Assembly: GCF_018968705.1 (NCBI RefSeq)
Contig: NZ_CP076668.1
Span: 4,289,001-4,353,000, forward strand
Direction: 5' to 3'
Length of the DNA stretch: 64,000 nucleotides
Source of the DNA: Pseudomonas lijiangensis
Lineage (GTDB): Bacteria; Pseudomonadota; Gammaproteobacteria; Pseudomonadales; Pseudomonadaceae
The first letter of the stretch is position 1; each line of letters opens with the position of its first letter. This document shows, piece after piece, positions 56,861 through 64,000 of the stretch. Both the position numbers and the translations under genes were made by a program. The notes beneath the pieces are model-generated. The model did no database searches and had not been told where the DNA came from. It saw only the letters and a list, made by a program, of their open reading frames with translations.

Positions 56861-58204
56861 TTACACGGTCTTGCCAGTGTTCACAGGAGCCGGGCCTTCA
56901 GCGACACCCAGGTCATCTTCATGACGGGTTTCGACGATTGCCGAACCACCGGAAGCCAGCTCAGCCTGCAGCTTGTCGTTGTCCAGCTCGCCAACCCACT
57001 TGGCAACAACCAGCGTCGCGACAGCGTTACCGACCAGGTTGGTCAGGGCGCGGGCTTCGGACATGAAGCGGTCGATACCCAGGATCAGCGCCAGACCGGC
57101 AACCGGCAGGTGGCCGACGGCCGACAGGGTTGCAGCCAGAACGATGAAGCCACTACCGGTCACGCCAGCAGCACCTTTGGAGGACAGCAGCAGCACCAGC
57201 AACAGGGTGATCTGGTGAGTGATGTCCATGTGGGTGTTGGTGGCCTGTGCAATGAACACGGCAGCCATGGTCAGGTAGATCGAGGTGCCGTCCAGGTTGA
57301 AGGAGTAACCGGTCGGGATAACCAGACCAACCACCGACTTCTGTGCGCCCAGACGCTCCATCTTGATCAGCATGCGTGGCAGTGCGGATTCCGAAGAGGA
57401 AGTACCCAGCACGATCAGCAGCTCTTCACGGATGTAGCGGATCACCTTGGAGATGGTGAAACCGTGCGCACGGCAGATGGCGCCCAGTACCAGCATCACG
57501 AACAGGAAGCAGGTGATGTAGAAGCAGATCATCAACTGACCGAGCTGCACCAGGGAACCCACACCGTAGGCGCCGATGGTGAAGGCCATGGCACCGAACG
57601 CACCGATAGGCGCCAGTTTCATGATCATGTTGATGATGTTGAACATCACGTGAGCGAAGCGATCGATGAAGTCCAGGACCGGACGACCATAGGAGCCCAG
57701 GCGATGCAGCGCGAAGCCGAAGATCACCGAGAACATCAGCACTTGCAGGATGTCGCCGTTGGCGAAGGCGCCGACGATGGTGTTCGGAATCACGTTGAGG
57801 ATAAAGCCGACGATGCTCTGGTCTTTACCGGCAGTGACGTAGGCAGCGATCTTGGAGGCATCCAGAGTGCTGACGTCGATGTTCATGCCGACGCCCGGCT
57901 GAACGACGTTGACCACGACCAGACCGATGACCAGGGCCAGGGTCGAGACGATCTCGAAGTACAACAGTGCGTAGCCACCGGTCTTGCCGACCGACTTCAT
58001 GTTCTGCATGCCCGCGATACCGCTGACGACCGTACAGAAGATGATGGGGGCGATGACCATTTTGATCAGTTTGATGAACCCGTCACCCAGCGGCTTCAAA
58101 GCCTTGCCGGTATCAGGGTAGAAGTGGCCGATCAGGATACCGATAACAATCGCTACGATTACCTGAAAGTACAGAGTTTTGTAGAAGGGCTGACGAGTCG
58201 TCAT
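56861..58204 (-). CDS. dctA: C4-dicarboxylate transporter DctA
   Basis: A 447-residue sodium/proton:dicarboxylate symporter of the DAACS family that imports succinate, fumarate and malate. Eight transmembrane helices plus two re-entrant loops are expected; [10 protein letters not shown] (hairpin 1), [13 protein letters not shown] and the [15 protein letters not shown] hairpin 2 are present. The ATG at 58204 follows GAGGATAA; the open extension is rejected. A sigma-54 promoter lies 130 bases upstream, as expected for DctB/DctD control. phoQ is upstream, as in P. aeruginosa. Confidence 0.96.
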   Translation of the reverse strand: MTTRQPFYKTLYFQVIVAIVIGILIGHFYPDTGKALKPLGDGFIKLIKMVIAPIIFCTVVSGIAGMQNMKSVGKTGGYALLYFEIVSTLALVIGLVVVNVVQPGVGMNIDVSTLDASKIAAYVTAGKDQSIVGFILNVIPNTIVGAFANGDILQVLMFSVIFGFALHRLGSYGRPVLDFIDRFAHVMFNIINMIMKLAPIGAFGAMAFTIGAYGVGSLVQLGQLMICFYITCFLFVMLVLGAICRAHGFTISKVIRYIREELLIVLGTSSSESALPRMLIKMERLGAQKSVVGLVIPTGYSFNLDGTSIYLTMAAVFIAQATNTHMDITHQITLLLVLLLSSKGAAGVTGSGFIVLAATLSAVGHLPVAGLALILGIDRFMSEARALTNLVGNAVATLVVAKWVGELDNDKLQAELASGGSAIVETRHEDDLGVAEGPAPVNTGKTV

Positions 58205-58333
58205 TGTTCTTATCCTCAAGGGCGTCGTCGGCATCTCACCTGATGCACGCGAGCCTATAAAGCACTAACCCTCCTGCACTGGAGGGATTTGTTGTGTCGA
58301 GTTTGCACAGGGCAGTTCTCTACGACGACAAGT

Positions 58334-58349
58334 AGCAAGCGGCGTGCCA
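58334..58349 (-). promoter_or_regulatory. sigma-54 promoter for dctA
   Basis: On the minus strand the sequence TGGCACGCCGCTTGCT has both RpoN elements in exact form: TGGCAC and TTGC separated by five bases. Its -12 element lies about 130 bases before the dctA ATG. Confidence 0.85.
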
Positions 58350-58455
58350 TTCCTGGAAAAACGCTCCATGAGTCCGACTTACAAGGCGTCGCTGTATAAA
58401 CAGTAGTAGGAAAAGGCCATGATGGTGGCGGTTTTCCGCCGATAGAGAATAAAAA

Positions 58456-58481
58456 AACCGAAAGGGTGGCGGGTATCCGCC
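58456..58481 (-). terminator. possible terminator after phoQ
   Basis: Minus strand: GGCGGATACCCGCC hairpin, then ACCCTTTCGGTTTTTTT. The T tract is good but a 10-base gap separates it from the stronger stem; a smaller ACC/GGT stem adjoins it. Confidence 0.4.
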
Positions 58482-58536
58482 TCGATGCCGAACCTCAGGA
58501 GGAGCAATACCGATCAGTCAAGGCACACGCAACACT

Positions 58537-58625
58537 TGTGGGAGGCAGCTTGCTGGCGAAAAAAGCCTGAAACTGACAGATATTCTGCGTCGTACGCGGA
58601 AGTCGCCAGCAAGCTGCCTCCCACA
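58537..58625. repeat. REP-like inverted doublet, class A, inverted copy
   Basis: Class A arms with the first-type spacer, but reversed (CCTGAAACTGACAGATATTCTGCG) relative to 39921 and 53714. It lies 23 bases past the phoQ stop on the minus strand, so relative to the upstream gene the orientation matches the other copies. Confidence 0.92.
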
Positions 58626-58648
58626 AAGTCATCTCTGGCCTTAACTGA

Positions 58649-59992
58649 TCACGCCAGAAAATGAATCCTGAACACGGCCCCACCCAGCGGCGAGTCGCCC
58701 AGGGTCAGGCGGGCGCTGTAGCTTTCGATGATGTCCTTGACCACCGCCAGCCCGATGCCCTGCCCCGGGTTCTGTCGGTCCAGCCGCTCACCGCGCTCCA
58801 GAATGCGTGCCCGCTGGCGCAGGGGAATGCCTGGGCCATCGTCCTCGACGCACAATTCGTCACCCGTTGCAGATGACTGAAAACTGACTCTGACTTCTCC
58901 CAGACAAAGCCGGTAAGCGTTCTCCAGCAAATTGCCGAGCATTTCCAGCAACGCGCCCTCTTCCATCGGTACCTGGCAGTCCTCGGGCAGGTCCAGCGTG
59001 ACCTTGACCTGCTTGTCGCGGTAAACCTTTTCCAGGGTGTTGCACAGGCTTTCGACCACAGGGCGCAGCTTCACGTGATGCCGGACCAGACCGCTCTTGC
59101 GCAGGCTGGCGCGCTGCAACTGGTAACCGATCTGCTGGCTCATGCGCTCGATCTGCGATTGCAGGACCCGCGCCTGCTCCACATCTTCAGGGCGCTTGGC
59201 GATGTTTTCGCTGACACCCTGCAACACCGCCAGCGGCGTTTTCAGGCTATGGGCCAGATCGTCCAGAGAATCGCGATAGCGAGTGCGCTGCTCGCGCTCA
59301 CTGCGCAGCAGGCGGTTCAGGGAGTCGGTGAGGCGCAGCAGTTCGCTGGGATGTTCTTCACTCAGGCTGTCCCGCGCACCGGCTTCCACCTGATCCAGTT
59401 CCTGGCTCAAGCCCTTGAGCGCGCGCAGCCCCCAGGTCAGCCCCAGCCACAGCAGCCCCAGCAACACCAGCAAGGCGCCGCCGAAGCCCAGGTAAAGTTT
59501 TTTCCGTAAATCGGCAATGGTTTCCTGATAGTCGCGCAAGGGTTGCACGGCCACGATACTGAATGCCGCATTGCGGCCGCCCAGCAGACGGATCTCGGCG
59601 TCGTAGACGAAATACTCATCGCCATTGGCTTCCTTGATCTTGGAAAACAGACTGCCCTGCCCGTCATAGTGCGGGCGGTATTTGATGTTTTCGCCTTCAG
59701 TGCCCAGCGAACGCCAGACCAGTTGCCCCTGAAGGTTATAGATGTAGCCCAGCAAGCGACTGCCCGGCAGATTGAACTGCTCGCTGGGCAGGAGCGATGG
59801 CATCAGCAGACGACCGTCTTCGACACGCGCCGCTGAAATCATGGTCGTTACGTCCGCCGCCAGACGTTGTTCGATTGCGCCACGCAATGCCAGACTGAAT
59901 GCGCCCTGCAAGGCAGGCAGCATCAGCAACATGAAAATCACCGCCAGGGTTGCGGCGGCCAGCATCAAACGCAGGCGCAGCGAACGAATCAT
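58649..59992 (-). CDS. phoQ: sensor histidine kinase PhoQ
   Basis: A 447-residue inner-membrane sensor. Helices at about 9-35 and 165-188 bracket a periplasmic domain. The phospho-accepting histidine is H248 in DDLAHSLKTPLAVLQG; the ATP-binding N box (LGNLLENAYRLC), G1 box (EDDGPGIP, 383-390) and G2 box (GQGIGLAVVKD) are complete. PhoQ senses low Mg2+ and cationic peptides in Pseudomonas and controls LPS modification and virulence. Identity rests on coupling to phoP (4-base overlap) and on dctA next door, as in P. aeruginosa. Confidence 0.92.
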   Translation of the reverse strand: MIRSLRLRLMLAAATLAVIFMLLMLPALQGAFSLALRGAIEQRLAADVTTMISAARVEDGRLLMPSLLPSEQFNLPGSRLLGYIYNLQGQLVWRSLGTEGENIKYRPHYDGQGSLFSKIKEANGDEYFVYDAEIRLLGGRNAAFSIVAVQPLRDYQETIADLRKKLYLGFGGALLVLLGLLWLGLTWGLRALKGLSQELDQVEAGARDSLSEEHPSELLRLTDSLNRLLRSEREQRTRYRDSLDDLAHSLKTPLAVLQGVSENIAKRPEDVEQARVLQSQIERMSQQIGYQLQRASLRKSGLVRHHVKLRPVVESLCNTLEKVYRDKQVKVTLDLPEDCQVPMEEGALLEMLGNLLENAYRLCLGEVRVSFQSSATGDELCVEDDGPGIPLRQRARILERGERLDRQNPGQGIGLAVVKDIIESYSARLTLGDSPLGGAVFRIHFLA

Positions 59993-60666
59993 GTACAGCG
60001 CTCAGTGAACAGATACCCCATGCCACGCACCGTATCGATAGGTTTGAACGCCACGGCGCCTTCCAGCTTGCGACGCAGGCGGCCGACCAGCACTTCGATC
60101 ACATTCGGATCGCGCTCATCGTCGTCAGGGTACAACTGCTCCATCAGGCGCTCCTTGGGCACCACTTGCTGATGATGAAGCATCAGGTATTCGAGAATCC
60201 GGTATTCATACGCCGTCAGTGCCAGGGGCTGTTCGGACAGCGCGGCCTGCTTGCGGTTGAGGTCCAGCAGCAAGGGGCCTGCGGTGATGGTGGACTGGAT
60301 GAAACCGCTGGAGCGTCGCAACAGGGCATTGAGTCGCGCTTCCAGTTCCTCGAACTGGAACGGCTTGACCACATAGTCGTCCGCACCGGCGGCCAGCCCT
60401 TCGACCTTGTCCTGCCAGTTGCCACGGGCGGTGAGGATCAGAATCGGAAACGCCTTGCCCTGGGCACGCAACTGACGAATGAGGTCCAGCCCGCCAATGC
60501 CCGGCAAGCCGAGATCGATCACGGCCAGATCATGATTGAACTGGCCGACCTGATACAGCGCCTCCTCGGCATTGGCCACTGCTTCCACCACATGACCGGT
60601 TTCGGTCAGGCGGGTCCACAAGTGATGGCGCAGCAACGCTTCATCCTCGACCACCAACAACTTCAT
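59989..60666 (-). CDS. phoP: response regulator PhoP (OmpR family)
   Basis: A 225-residue two-domain regulator: receiver (about 1-115) with phospho-acceptor D51 and acidic pair E7/D8, then an OmpR-type winged helix (about 130-222) ending in the recognition-helix segment ERDPNVIEVLVGRLRRKLE. It overlaps phoQ by 4 bases. It lies 10 bases after a small exported-protein gene that is preceded by a GTTCAG repeat array, so autoregulation from there is likely. Confidence 0.94.
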   Translation of the reverse strand: MKLLVVEDEALLRHHLWTRLTETGHVVEAVANAEEALYQVGQFNHDLAVIDLGLPGIGGLDLIRQLRAQGKAFPILILTARGNWQDKVEGLAAGADDYVVKPFQFEELEARLNALLRRSSGFIQSTITAGPLLLDLNRKQAALSEQPLALTAYEYRILEYLMLHHQQVVPKERLMEQLYPDDDERDPNVIEVLVGRLRRKLEGAVAFKPIDTVRGMGYLFTERCT

Positions 60667-60676
60667 GTAGCTCCCC

Positions 60677-61027
60677 CTAAGACAAATAATGAAACGACAT
60701 CGCCGAATCGGTACTCGACAGCCTGGCGCTCAAGGGCAAACGCTGCGTTACATCATATCCGCCCAGCAGGACTTCCCGGCTGACAGACACACCATTGTAG
60801 GTGCCCGAGAGACTGCCATAAATAGCCGGTGAATAAAGCGCCCCCGTTGTACCGGCCAGAGAATCCTGCTGCCCCATGCCATGACTCCAGCTATTGGCAT
60901 CGTCGAGCCTCTCGCTGGTCTTGCCGAACTCGATACGTGCCGGCTCCAGTCGACCGTCACCGGCCTGCGCTGCAGCACTGCCACCCAGAAAAGCCAACGC
61001 CAGGAACAACTTGTTGATGTTCAGCAT
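60677..61027 (-). CDS. small exported protein upstream of phoPQ
   Basis: A 116-residue protein with signal peptide (MLNINKLFLALAFLGGSAAAQA, cleavage about residue 22). The mature part (about 94 residues) has no recognised domain; it contains GTYNGVSVSREVLLGGYDVTQRLPLSARL with alternating polar and hydrophobic residues, and no cysteines. A strong AAGGAG site precedes the ATG; the longer frame is rejected. It occupies the position that the porin gene oprH has in P. aeruginosa oprH-phoP-phoQ, but is not an OprH homologue by eye. It is probably periplasmic and co-expressed with phoPQ. Confidence 0.8.
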   Translation of the reverse strand: MLNINKLFLALAFLGGSAAAQAGDGRLEPARIEFGKTSERLDDANSWSHGMGQQDSLAGTTGALYSPAIYGSLSGTYNGVSVSREVLLGGYDVTQRLPLSARLSSTDSAMSFHYLS

Positions 61028-61072
61028 AAGGACTCCTTTTGCGCTCGGGGACGCTGTCAAAGTACGATTTCA

Positions 61073-61127
61073 CAGTAGCCCCCGTGGCCTGAACTGTTAC
61101 TGAACGCGCTCTGAACCTGCGCTGAAC
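61073..61127 (-). promoter_or_regulatory. four 11-bp-spaced GTTCAG repeats with -10: candidate PhoP box array
   Basis: CTGAAC occurs on the plus strand at 61089, 61100, 61111 and 61122, exactly 11 bp apart, which reads GTTCAG-N5-GTTCAG and so on toward the small exported-protein gene and phoPQ. OmpR-family dimers bind direct repeats with this 11-bp helical period. Ten bases after the last repeat lies TACTGT (61073-61078), a plausible -10. A reversed GTTCAG at 61132 pairs with the outermost copy. Assignment to PhoP is by position and by family binding mode. Confidence 0.75.
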
Positions 61128-61199
61128 GGAAGTTCAGGATAAAAAGGCGGAATCGTCTAAGCTGTGCCCTTTATTCCCTCCCGCTAGAAGGAACTGAAC

Positions 61200-61988
61200 A
61201 TGCGTATGTGGATTGCGTTGATCATGGTTAGCCTGACCGGACTGGCCCAGGCGGCGATCAAGACCGAACAGATCGACTATCAGAGTGCCGACGGCACCAA
61301 ACTGGTGGGTTATTACGCCTACGACGACGCCATCAAGGGCCAGCGCCCAGGTGTTCTGGTGGTTCACGAATGGTGGGGACTGAACGACTACGCCAAGCGT
61401 CGCGCCCGTGATCTGGCGGCTCTGGGTTACAGCGCCATGGCCATCGACATGTACGGCGAAGGCAAGAACACCGAACACCCCAAGGATGCAATGGCCTTCA
61501 TGCAGGCTGCACTCAAGGACAGCGACGCTGCCGACAAGCGTTTCGATGCAGGCCTTGAGCAATTGAAGAAACAACCCCAGACCAACCCGGCCAAGATCGC
61601 TGCCATCGGCTACTGCTTCGGTGGCAAGATCGTGCTCGACGCGGCACGTCGCGGCGAACCATTGGCGGGCGTGGCAAGCTTCCATGGCGCGCTGGTCACC
61701 AACACACCGGCAAAACCCGGGATCAAGGTTCCGATGCTGGTCGAGCATGGCGCCAAGGACAGCATGGTCACGCCCGAAAACGTCGCGGCCTTCAAGAAGG
61801 AAATGGATGACGCCAAGGCTGACTACAAATTCGTCAGCATCGAAGGCGCGAAACACGGTTTCACCAACCCCGACGCCGACCGCCTGAGCCACGGCGACCA
61901 TGGTGGCCCGGACATCGGCTACGACAAGGCTGCCGACCAGAGTTCGTGGGCAGACATGCAGGCGTTCTTCAAGAAAATATTTGGTTGA
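61200..61988 (+). CDS. exported dienelactone hydrolase family protein
   Basis: A 262-residue alpha/beta hydrolase with a signal peptide (MRMWIALIMVSLTGLAQA), hence probably periplasmic. The catalytic triad is C139 (GYCFGG), D187 and H219 (AKHGFTN), the cysteine-based triad of dienelactone hydrolases. No aromatic degradation genes are nearby, so the true substrate is unknown. It is divergent from the phoPQ transcript and shares the intergenic region with the GTTCAG array. Confidence 0.9.
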   Translation: MRMWIALIMVSLTGLAQAAIKTEQIDYQSADGTKLVGYYAYDDAIKGQRPGVLVVHEWWGLNDYAKRRARDLAALGYSAMAIDMYGEGKNTEHPKDAMAFMQAALKDSDAADKRFDAGLEQLKKQPQTNPAKIAAIGYCFGGKIVLDAARRGEPLAGVASFHGALVTNTPAKPGIKVPMLVEHGAKDSMVTPENVAAFKKEMDDAKADYKFVSIEGAKHGFTNPDADRLSHGDHGGPDIGYDKAADQSSWADMQAFFKKIFG

Positions 61989-61992
61989 CCTT

Positions 61993-62083
61993 TGTGGGAG
62001 GCAGCTTGCTGGCGACGTGGCCTGTGAAAACAGCACATTTGTATCGCCGGTCACATACCATCGCCAGCAAGCTGCCTCCCACA
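61993..62083. repeat. REP-like inverted doublet, class A
   Basis: Class A arms 5 bases after the dienelactone hydrolase stop, with the second-type spacer (GGCCTGTGAAAACAGCACATTTGTATCGCC) resembling the copy at 49648. Confidence 0.92.
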
Positions 62084-62121
62084 GGTACTGCATTCCAGAC
62101 CCAGCTTGAACATCCGGAACA

Positions 62122-62856
62122 ATGCCGCACATGACTCCACCCCCGACATTCCCCACCTGTTGCTCCATCCCCACCCAACACTGGCCACTGCCACGGGCAG
62201 TGCCGGGGGCGGTGTTGGTCAGCAGCCATTTCGATCCACAAAAACTGGCCGAAGGTGATTTTCAGCGTTGCGCCATCGCGCCGCCTGCCAGCATCCAGCG
62301 CTCGGTCGCCAAGCGTCAGGCAGAATTCCTCGCCGGTCGGCTCTGCGCCCGTGAAGCCCTGCACCAACTCGATGAGCGTCTGTACGTCCCCGCCATTGGC
62401 GAAGACCGTGCGCCGATCTGGCCCGGCGATATCAGCGGTTCCATCACCCACAGCACCGGCTGGGCAGCCGCCATCGTTGCTTCCCGACAGCAATGGCGCG
62501 GGTTGGGGCTGGATACCGAAAACATGTTGAGCACCGATCGCGCCACGCGACTGGCCGGGGAAATCCTCACCGCCGATGAACTGGCCGCCATGGCAGCCGG
62601 ACCGGAAGAAGACATCGCGCTGCGGGTCACCCTGACCTTCTCGATCAAGGAAGCGCTGTTCAAGGCCCTCTACCCTATCGTGCAAAAGCGCTTCTATTTT
62701 GAAGACGCGCAACTGCTGGAATGGTCTGCCGATGGTAGCGTGCGCCTGCGCCTGTTGATGGACCTGTCCAGCGAATGGCACAGCGGCAAGGAACTGGAAG
62801 GCCAGTTCAGCCTGCACGATCAGCACTTGTTGAGTCTGGTGAGCATCGCCGCCTGA
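62122..62856 (+). CDS. pcpS: 4'-phosphopantetheinyl transferase
   Basis: A 244-residue EntD-like Sfp-type transferase. It moves phosphopantetheine from CoA to the serine of carrier proteins. The Mg-binding acid pair lies in LGLDTENML and the conserved KEALFKALYP motif is present near residue 178. In P. aeruginosa a single enzyme of this type, PcpS, serves both fatty acid and siderophore carriers; orthology is inferred. It converges on fhuF with 1 base between stops. Confidence 0.87.
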   Translation: MPHMTPPPTFPTCCSIPTQHWPLPRAVPGAVLVSSHFDPQKLAEGDFQRCAIAPPASIQRSVAKRQAEFLAGRLCAREALHQLDERLYVPAIGEDRAPIWPGDISGSITHSTGWAAAIVASRQQWRGLGLDTENMLSTDRATRLAGEILTADELAAMAAGPEEDIALRVTLTFSIKEALFKALYPIVQKRFYFEDAQLLEWSADGSVRLRLLMDLSSEWHSGKELEGQFSLHDQHLLSLVSIAA

Positions 62857-62857
62857 A

Positions 62858-63544
62858 TCAGCCCGGCAACGGGCAATGCTCGCAGCGCCCTACCCATGCC
62901 ACCTGATAACTCAGGCAGCAGGTGCGGCGCTGACGACGCTGACCGACATGAGTGACCGCCTGAAACAACGGGTTGCGTCTGCCGTCCGGGCGCACTCGCA
63001 CAGCCAGCAAGGCCTGCCCGGCCTCCAGCGACACCTCGCTGCACTCACCCAGTTGCACCAGACAACGTTCCAGATACTCCCCGGCGCTGCACCACAACAC
63101 GCTGCTGGCAAGGCCGCCATAAACGCTCAGTGTGTCAATGAAGGGTTGCAGGTTATCGTCCAGCAGACCGGCGAAACGCTCGAAGGGATCGACCGGCAAC
63201 ACTTGATAAGCAGCGCCCTCGCCCAGCAATTTCACTCCTGTCGGCACGCCCCGCTCATCCAGTGCCAACGCCACCTGTTCCAGATGCAAAGGCCAGTGCC
63301 AGCGATAAACAAGGCTGGCCACCACCTGCGGCGCAATCACCTGCATGAAGTAATACTTGGCCCATTGCGACACCAGCACCGGCAAGTGATCGGTCATCAA
63401 TTGCGGCCCATAAAGCCCGGTCAGCAGCGCATCCAGGGATTTCTTCTGCAGCAGATCCGGCAAGGTTCTGACCGGCCCGGAATGATCCACCGCCAGCAGC
63501 GCCTGCCCAAACCGCTCCAGGGGCCCGGCAAACAATGCACTCAT
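62858..63544 (-). CDS. fhuF: siderophore-iron reductase FhuF-like protein
   Basis: A 228-residue protein with the FhuF hallmark C-terminal cluster motif CC-x10-CxxC (TCCLSYQVAWVGRCEHC), which binds an unusual 2Fe-2S cluster. FhuF reduces ferric iron from hydroxamate siderophores in the cytoplasm. The start at 63544 overlaps the stop of the upstream sensor kinase (ATGA); the longer frame is rejected. No siderophore transport gene is visible in the window. Confidence 0.85.
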   Translation of the reverse strand: MSALFAGPLERFGQALLAVDHSGPVRTLPDLLQKKSLDALLTGLYGPQLMTDHLPVLVSQWAKYYFMQVIAPQVVASLVYRWHWPLHLEQVALALDERGVPTGVKLLGEGAAYQVLPVDPFERFAGLLDDNLQPFIDTLSVYGGLASSVLWCSAGEYLERCLVQLGECSEVSLEAGQALLAVRVRPDGRRNPLFQAVTHVGQRRQRRTCCLSYQVAWVGRCEHCPLPG

Positions 63545-64000
63545 CGCGATTCCTGAGTCCGCGGCCACACCAGAGTGAAGCAGGCGCCGCCCAGGCTCGG
63601 GCTGCGGTCAATGGAGGCACGGCCTTCGTGCCAGTTGATGATCCGTCGCACAATGGACAACCCCAGCCCGTGCCCGCCGGACGCCCGGGTGCGGCTGTCG
63701 TCCAGGCGCATGAATGGCGTGAAGATCTGCTCCCAGGCACTTTCCGGTACACCGGGGCCATCGTCTTCCACATCGAGACGACAGCAGCCCGGCTCAAGCC
63801 GATAGCTGATGCTGACCTGGGATTCGGCATGGCGCATGGCGTTGCTCACCAGATTCTGCACGGCACGGTGCAAGTAGCGCGGCTCGGCATCGACCCAGGC
63901 CGATTCGCCCTCACCGATAATCACGCACTCCCCACGCCCCACCCGGACATTGGCGCGCAAGGGTGCCAGTTCGGCAATCACCTGATTGATCAGCAGATCC
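63541..64000 (-). CDS. sensor histidine kinase, C-terminal part (cut by window end)
   Basis: The last 153 residues of a histidine kinase that continues beyond the window. Visible are the N box (LHRAVQNLVSNAMRHAE), G1 box (DVEDDGPGVPE), F box (FTPFMRLD) and G2 box (GGHGLGLSIVRRI), all intact. The dimerisation and sensor domains are missing. The region resembles the RstB type, but this cannot be settled from the fragment. It is coupled to fhuF. Confidence 0.9.
   Translation of the reverse strand, partial: DLLINQVIAELAPLRANVRVGRGECVIIGEGESAWVDAEPRYLHRAVQNLVSNAMRHAESQVSISYRLEPGCCRLDVEDDGPGVPESAWEQIFTPFMRLDDSRTRASGGHGLGLSIVRRIINWHEGRASIDRSPSLGGACFTLVWPRTQESR

Larger units (their letters stand above)
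58205..58648. other. intergenic region between phoQ and dctA
   Basis: The 444 bases hold, from the phoQ side, a class A palindrome, a possible terminator at 58456-58481, the sigma-54 promoter of dctA and a leader of about 120 bases. No ORF is supported. DctD enhancer sites should lie between 58360 and 58500, but no clear palindrome for them was identified. Confidence 0.6.

Overview
The window is a contiguous piece of a Pseudomonas chromosome. The gene order (rbdA/undA block; complete late cobalamin cluster; purM-purN; mazG-relA-rlmD-cysM-gacS-ldhA; dctA; phoQ-phoP), the protein sequences, the high GC content and the abundant short intergenic palindromes all point to this genus. The GacS length (917 residues) and the types of palindrome suggest the fluorescens/syringae lineage, but the species cannot be fixed from the sequence alone. 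There is no rRNA, tRNA, CRISPR array, transposase or prophage. Nearly all of it reads as core genome.

Layout. 1-14 kb: end of a YciK-like SDR, a diguanylate cyclase, then the leftward rbdA-undA pair (a c-di-GMP enzyme translationally coupled to the 1-undecene-forming oxidase), an ABC exporter, a DsbA-like protein, trhO, bolA and a DUF2059 protein. Divergent from these are fumC and a flavodoxin-fold reductase, followed by an EamA transporter, a DTW-domain enzyme, an acyl-carrier-like protein without the phosphopantetheine serine, and a 40-residue ORF. 14-21 kb: rmuC, a 0.9-kb stretch with no convincing gene, small hypotheticals, a FadL porin, a GPx-like protein, and an MFS transporter coupled to a 40-residue membrane peptide. 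21-30 kb: a ten-gene leftward cobalamin operon (cobO, cobB, bluB, cbiB, cobD, cobQ, cobU, cobT, cobC, cobS) with mostly 4-8-bp overlaps, preceded by a cobalamin riboswitch.

30-46 kb: a sorbosone-dehydrogenase-like lipoprotein, two tandem NlpC/P60 lipoproteins, a sirtuin, hda, a PerM/AI-2E permease, a DUF2066 protein, purM-purN, a DUF3108 protein, a 59-residue gene, a DUF2058 protein, mazG, relA, rlmD and cysM. 46-58 kb: gacS, ldhA, a coupled zinc-ribbon/META lipoprotein pair, a TlpA-like thioredoxin, the arsC-like/wrbA/DUF2069 run, a diverged Tag-family glycosylase, ttcA, a Yip1-family membrane protein, sprT and dctA with a sigma-54 promoter. 58-64 kb: phoQ-phoP with a small exported protein upstream, preceded by four GTTCAG repeats at an exact 11-bp period (a candidate PhoP box array), a dienelactone hydrolase, a phosphopantetheinyl transferase, fhuF and the end of a sensor kinase.

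Themes. Signalling is over-represented: two c-di-GMP enzymes, RelA ((p)ppGpp), GacS, PhoPQ and a further histidine kinase. Three subfamilies of REP-like inverted doublets lie immediately after stop codons. They share a GTGGGAG head and a GCGA tail, while their stem sequences differ by compensating changes. No clearly new multi-gene system was found. The most notable observations are the PhoP-box array, the rbdA-undA coupling, the serine-less ACP, the palindrome families and several unlisted small genes.
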